Assembly (NCBI GenBank): GCA_902495025.1
Contig: CABUWB010000049.1
Coordinates: 1-9,877, forward strand
DNA: 9,877 nt
Reading direction: 5' to 3'
Origin: an uncultured Eubacteriales bacterium
GTDB lineage: Bacteria > Bacillota > Clostridia > Lachnospirales > CAG-274
The position numbers and the translations under genes are program-made. Below are positions 7,523-9,877 of this stretch, in pieces; positions within the stretch are counted from its first letter, which is position 1, and the number at the start of each line of letters is the position of its first letter. The notes beneath the pieces are model-generated. The model ran no database searches and was not told where the DNA came from. It saw nothing but the letters and a program-made list of their open reading frames with translations.

Positions 7523-7563
7523 ATTGTTTACCTGTGTATTAAACTATAGTCTAGGCAAACAAT
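7523..7563. promoter_or_regulatory. Inverted repeat, candidate operator or promoter region of the efflux operon
   Basis: ATTGTTTACCT (7523-7533) and AGGCAAACAAT (7553-7563) are inverted copies matching at 10 of 11 positions, separated by 19 bp. A weak hexamer pair, TTGTTT (7524-7529) and TATAGT (7545-7550) with a short 15-bp spacer, lies inside; TATAGT is itself part of the palindrome ACTATAGT. The arrangement would let a dimeric regulator sit over the promoter. It could instead form a hairpin in a transcript starting upstream. It ends 12 bp before the GGAGG of the adaptor gene. No regulator gene is in view. Confidence 0.45.
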
Positions 7564-7586
7564 TTATTTTCTATTGGAGGTTTAAT

Positions 7587-9107
7587 ATGAAAAAATATTT
7601 AAGGCTTACAGCTGTTGCTGCTGCTCTTGTTCTTATGCTGAGCGGCTGCGGCGGCAAGGATAAAATGGCAATGCAGGGCGGCCCCGGCGGTATGCCTCCG
7701 GGAATGGAGGAAACAAAAGCCGCAACAGCGGTTAAAACACAGAAGATTGAGCTTTCTTCCGTTTCAAACGAATATATGTATTCAGGCAGTATACAGCCAA
7801 GTGACGAGGTGGACGTCAGCTGTAAAATTACAGGCACTGTGGCAACTGTCAACTTTGATGTGGGTGACAGCGTAAAAGCAGGTGATGTGCTTTTTACCAT
7901 GGATACAGAGAGCATTGAAAAAACTGTCAAGGTGTCCGAGGCAAGCGTAAATTCTGCACAGACAAGCGTTGCAACTGCACAGAATAACCTTGCAATGGCT
8001 AACGGTGCTTCAATGCAGACGCAGATTGAAAATGCAAAAAATGCAATTACTTCTGCACAGTCGGCACTTAAAAATGCACAGACTACTGTTGATAATGCAA
8101 AGGTATCTCTTGACAATGCAAAAATCCAGCTAGATAAGGCTGAAAAGGACTATAACGACAATACACAGCTTTTTGAGGCAGGCGGTCTTTCGCAGGAGAG
8201 CATGAACAATTACAAGGATACATACGACAAAGCTAAAAACTCCTATACACAGGCTGAGCTGTCACTCGAACAGGCAAATACCCAATATCAGTCGGCACAG
8301 GACAGCCTTGCACAGGCTAATACAAACTATGATATACTTGTAAACCAGACCTCAAAGGAGAATATTGTTAAGGCGCAGGACAGCTTAAACTCAGCAAATG
8401 CACAGCTTGAAAGCAGCAAGGCGCAGCTTGAAAGCAGTAAGCAGAATCTTAAGGATGCTGTTGTAAAGGCTCCCGTATCGGGTATAGTATCACAGTGTAA
8501 TGTAACTGCGGGTACAAACCTTTCACAGGCAACAATACCCTTTGTTATTATCAATATAGACAGCGTTGATGTTAAGGTAAATGTTGCCGAGCAGATTATT
8601 AACTCAATAGCACAGGGCGATACGGTAAGAATTAAGGTGCCAACCTTATCAGATGAGGAATTTGAGGGCAGAATTTCATCAATTTCACCTGATGCAAATT
8701 CAGACGGTACATACGAGGTTAAAATTAATATACCTAATGAGGACGGTACACTTAAAAGCGGTATGTTTGCCGAGGTTTATTTAACCAAGGAGAAAAGCGA
8801 CAATGCAGTTGTAATACCCAGGGACAGTGTTGTTACCAAAAATGGTGAAAGCTATGTGTTTACAGTTGAAAATTCGGCAGCAAAGAAGAATGTTGTTGAA
8901 ATTGGCATTGACAACGGCGATATGGTTGAAATTACAAGCGGTTTAAGCGAGGGTATGACAATTGTAACCGAGGGACAGACTTATCTTGCAGACGGTGATG
9001 AAATAAACGATGTTACCAATAAGCAGATTACAGGCAAGTCAGGTGATGAACAGACTGCACAGCCTGTGCCCGAGGACGGCAAGCTTCCTGATGATAAGAA
9101 GAACTGA
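7587..9107 (+). CDS. RND/HlyD-type efflux adaptor (membrane-fusion) lipoprotein
   Basis: Periplasmic or extracytoplasmic adaptor subunit partnering the RND permease encoded next. The product has 506 residues. Residues 1-20 are a lipoprotein signal ending in Leu-Ser-Gly-Cys21. A Met/Gly/Pro-rich spacer follows (27-40). The first lipoyl half-motif is about 75-107 (GTVATVNFDVGDSVKAGDVLF), then an Ala/Gln/Asn-rich helical hairpin of about 109-310, and the second half-motif is about 312-344 (VVKAPVSGIVSQCNVTAGT). A beta-barrel (about 345-422), a membrane-proximal domain (about 423-480) and a polar, acidic tail complete it. The hairpin is long, about 87 and 108 residues per arm, closer to EmrA/HlyD-type proteins than to AcrA. 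At its tip, Leu195 and Ser202 match the TolC-docking Arg-Leu-Ser pattern, but the Arg position is Asp191. ATG 7587 has GGAGG (7576-7580) 6 nt upstream; the in-frame start at 7524 has none. The substrate cannot be told. Confidence 0.93.
   Translation: MKKYLRLTAVAAALVLMLSGCGGKDKMAMQGGPGGMPPGMEETKAATAVKTQKIELSSVSNEYMYSGSIQPSDEVDVSCKITGTVATVNFDVGDSVKAGDVLFTMDTESIEKTVKVSEASVNSAQTSVATAQNNLAMANGASMQTQIENAKNAITSAQSALKNAQTTVDNAKVSLDNAKIQLDKAEKDYNDNTQLFEAGGLSQESMNNYKDTYDKAKNSYTQAELSLEQANTQYQSAQDSLAQANTNYDILVNQTSKENIVKAQDSLNSANAQLESSKAQLESSKQNLKDAVVKAPVSGIVSQCNVTAGTNLSQATIPFVIINIDSVDVKVNVAEQIINSIAQGDTVRIKVPTLSDEEFEGRISSISPDANSDGTYEVKINIPNEDGTLKSGMFAEVYLTKEKSDNAVVIPRDSVVTKNGESYVFTVENSAAKKNVVEIGIDNGDMVEITSGLSEGMTIVTEGQTYLADGDEINDVTNKQITGKSGDEQTAQPVPEDGKLPDDKKN
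8400..8441 (+). repeat. 21-bp tandem duplication in the adaptor coiled coil
   Basis: Two adjacent 21-bp units (8400-8420 and 8421-8441) differ at two positions, both silent, and encode the heptad Ala-Gln-Leu-Glu-Ser-Ser-Lys twice (residues 272-285). It lies in the descending arm of the helical hairpin, keeps heptad phase, and looks like a slippage-type extension of the coiled coil. Confidence 0.85.
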
Positions 9108-9125
9108 TAAGGGGGCTGCTGAAAT

Positions 9126-9877
9126 ATGATTAAAACTTGTATTAACAGACCCGTAACAACCCTTATGGGTATAATGATTGTACTGCTTGTAGGTATACTG
9201 GCATATAACACGCTGGAGCTTGCCTATATGCCATCAACTGATTTGCCAATGGCGGTTGTTATGACTACATACGACGGTGCGGGCCCTGAGGAAATAGAGG
9301 AGCTTATTACCAAGCCTATTGAGGAAACCGTTGCAACCCTTACAGGTGTTGATACCATATCCTCAACCTCATCAACAGGCTCATCAATGGTTATGGTTGA
9401 GTTTATTGACGGTACCGATATTGATACTGCAACGCAGGATTTACGTGATAAAATAGATATGGTTACACCAAGACTGCCCGATGATGCAGACGAGCCTACC
9501 ATTATCAAAATGGATATGAATGCCGAAAGTATCAGAGTTGGTGTAACAAGCACAAAGTATGATACTGATGACCTTTATACCTTCTGTGATGATAACATTT
9601 CATCAGAGTTTGAAAAAATTAAGGATATTTCATCTGTAGATATTATGGGTGGTCAGAATGACATAGTTGAAATTACCCTTGACTCAAACAAGATGGAAAA
9701 CTACGGCATCAGTGTATCTGCCGTAAGACAGGCGCTTTCTAGCGAAAATAAAAATACGCCTGCGGGTACGGTTTATCAGGGCAGTACAGAGCTTCAGTTA
9801 AGAGCTGTGGGCGAGTTTGAGTCCATTAATGATATTAAGGATTTGGTTATAAACACCTCAGGCGGAAATGTTGTACA
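9126..9877 (+). CDS. RND-family efflux permease, HAE1-like (N-terminal part, runs off right edge)
   Basis: Inner-membrane proton-driven exporter of the AcrB/MexB superfamily. The first 250 codons are present; complete members have about 1000-1050 residues, so three quarters are missing. The start INRPVTTLMG matches the family N-terminus, followed by TM1 (about 10-29), then MPSTDLPMAVVMTTYDGAGPEE (35-56) with the Asp-x-Pro and (P)GA-type signature, EELITKPIEE (58-67) and the SSTSSTGSS region (79-87), which lie in the porter domain. The ATG lies 18 nt after the adaptor stop, with a run of five G (9111-9115) 10 nt upstream as a rather weak ribosome site. Spacing and order indicate a two-gene operon, adaptor then pump. 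Sequence favours the hydrophobe/amphiphile class over heavy-metal pumps, but the TM4 residues that separate them are outside the window. Confidence 0.92.
   Translation, partial: MIKTCINRPVTTLMGIMIVLLVGILAYNTLELAYMPSTDLPMAVVMTTYDGAGPEEIEELITKPIEETVATLTGVDTISSTSSTGSSMVMVEFIDGTDIDTATQDLRDKIDMVTPRLPDDADEPTIIKMDMNAESIRVGVTSTKYDTDDLYTFCDDNISSEFEKIKDISSVDIMGGQNDIVEITLDSNKMENYGISVSAVRQALSSENKNTPAGTVYQGSTELQLRAVGEFESINDIKDLVINTSGGNVV

Noticed and set aside
7524..7586. Longer adaptor start at 7524
   Set aside because: It would put 21 residues ahead of a typical lipoprotein signal and lacks a ribosome site; ATG 7587 has GGAGG.
7571..8116. 181-codon open frame on the minus strand inside the adaptor gene
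   Set aside because: Shadow caused by repetitive Ala/Gln/Asn codons of the coiled coil; no independent support.
1..9877. Defence system, prophage, integron, CRISPR or insertion sequence
   Set aside because: No transposase, integrase, cas gene, spaced direct repeats or terminal inverted repeats were seen; all genes are housekeeping or efflux types with similar base composition.

Overview
The window reads as ordinary chromosome of a low-to-mid GC Firmicute, most likely a gut-type Clostridia. This is inferred from AT-rich intergenic DNA, strong AGGAGG-type ribosome sites, a SpoIIIE/FtsK translocase with a long acidic linker, a DUF5050-type propeller lipoprotein and monofunctional formate-THF ligase. 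No mobile element, CRISPR array, tRNA or rRNA is visible. Two genes run off the window edges: purK at the left and an RND permease at the right.

Layout. Positions 1-677, minus strand, hold the N-terminal 225 residues of PurK (purine synthesis). Positions 678-1015 are a divergent AT-rich promoter region with a good sigma-A-type promoter facing each way and a roughly 165-nt leader ahead of purK. Positions 1016-3763 encode a 915-residue FtsK/SpoIIIE DNA translocase. After an 83-bp gap with its own promoter comes a tight three-gene plus-strand cluster: fhs (3847-5514), a secreted beta-propeller lipoprotein (5539-6537) and folD (6539-7387). It is closed by a strong intrinsic terminator (7400-7436). 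A 150-bp AT-rich spacer with an 11-bp inverted repeat follows, then an efflux operon: an RND-type membrane-fusion lipoprotein (7587-9107) and the start of an HAE1-like RND permease (9126 to the window end).

How the genes fit together. Fhs makes 10-formyl-THF from formate, and FolD interconverts 10-formyl-, methenyl- and methylene-THF. Together they feed the formyl-transfer steps of purine synthesis, the pathway that also contains the divergently transcribed PurK. FtsK acts separately in chromosome segregation. The adaptor and permease should form an exporter.

I did not find a clearly new biological system. The points most worth a second look are the extracellular propeller lipoprotein locked between two cytosolic C1 enzymes, an RND adaptor with a very long helical hairpin and an altered TolC-docking signature (Asp-Leu-Ser instead of Arg-Leu-Ser), and the inverted repeat ahead of the efflux operon.
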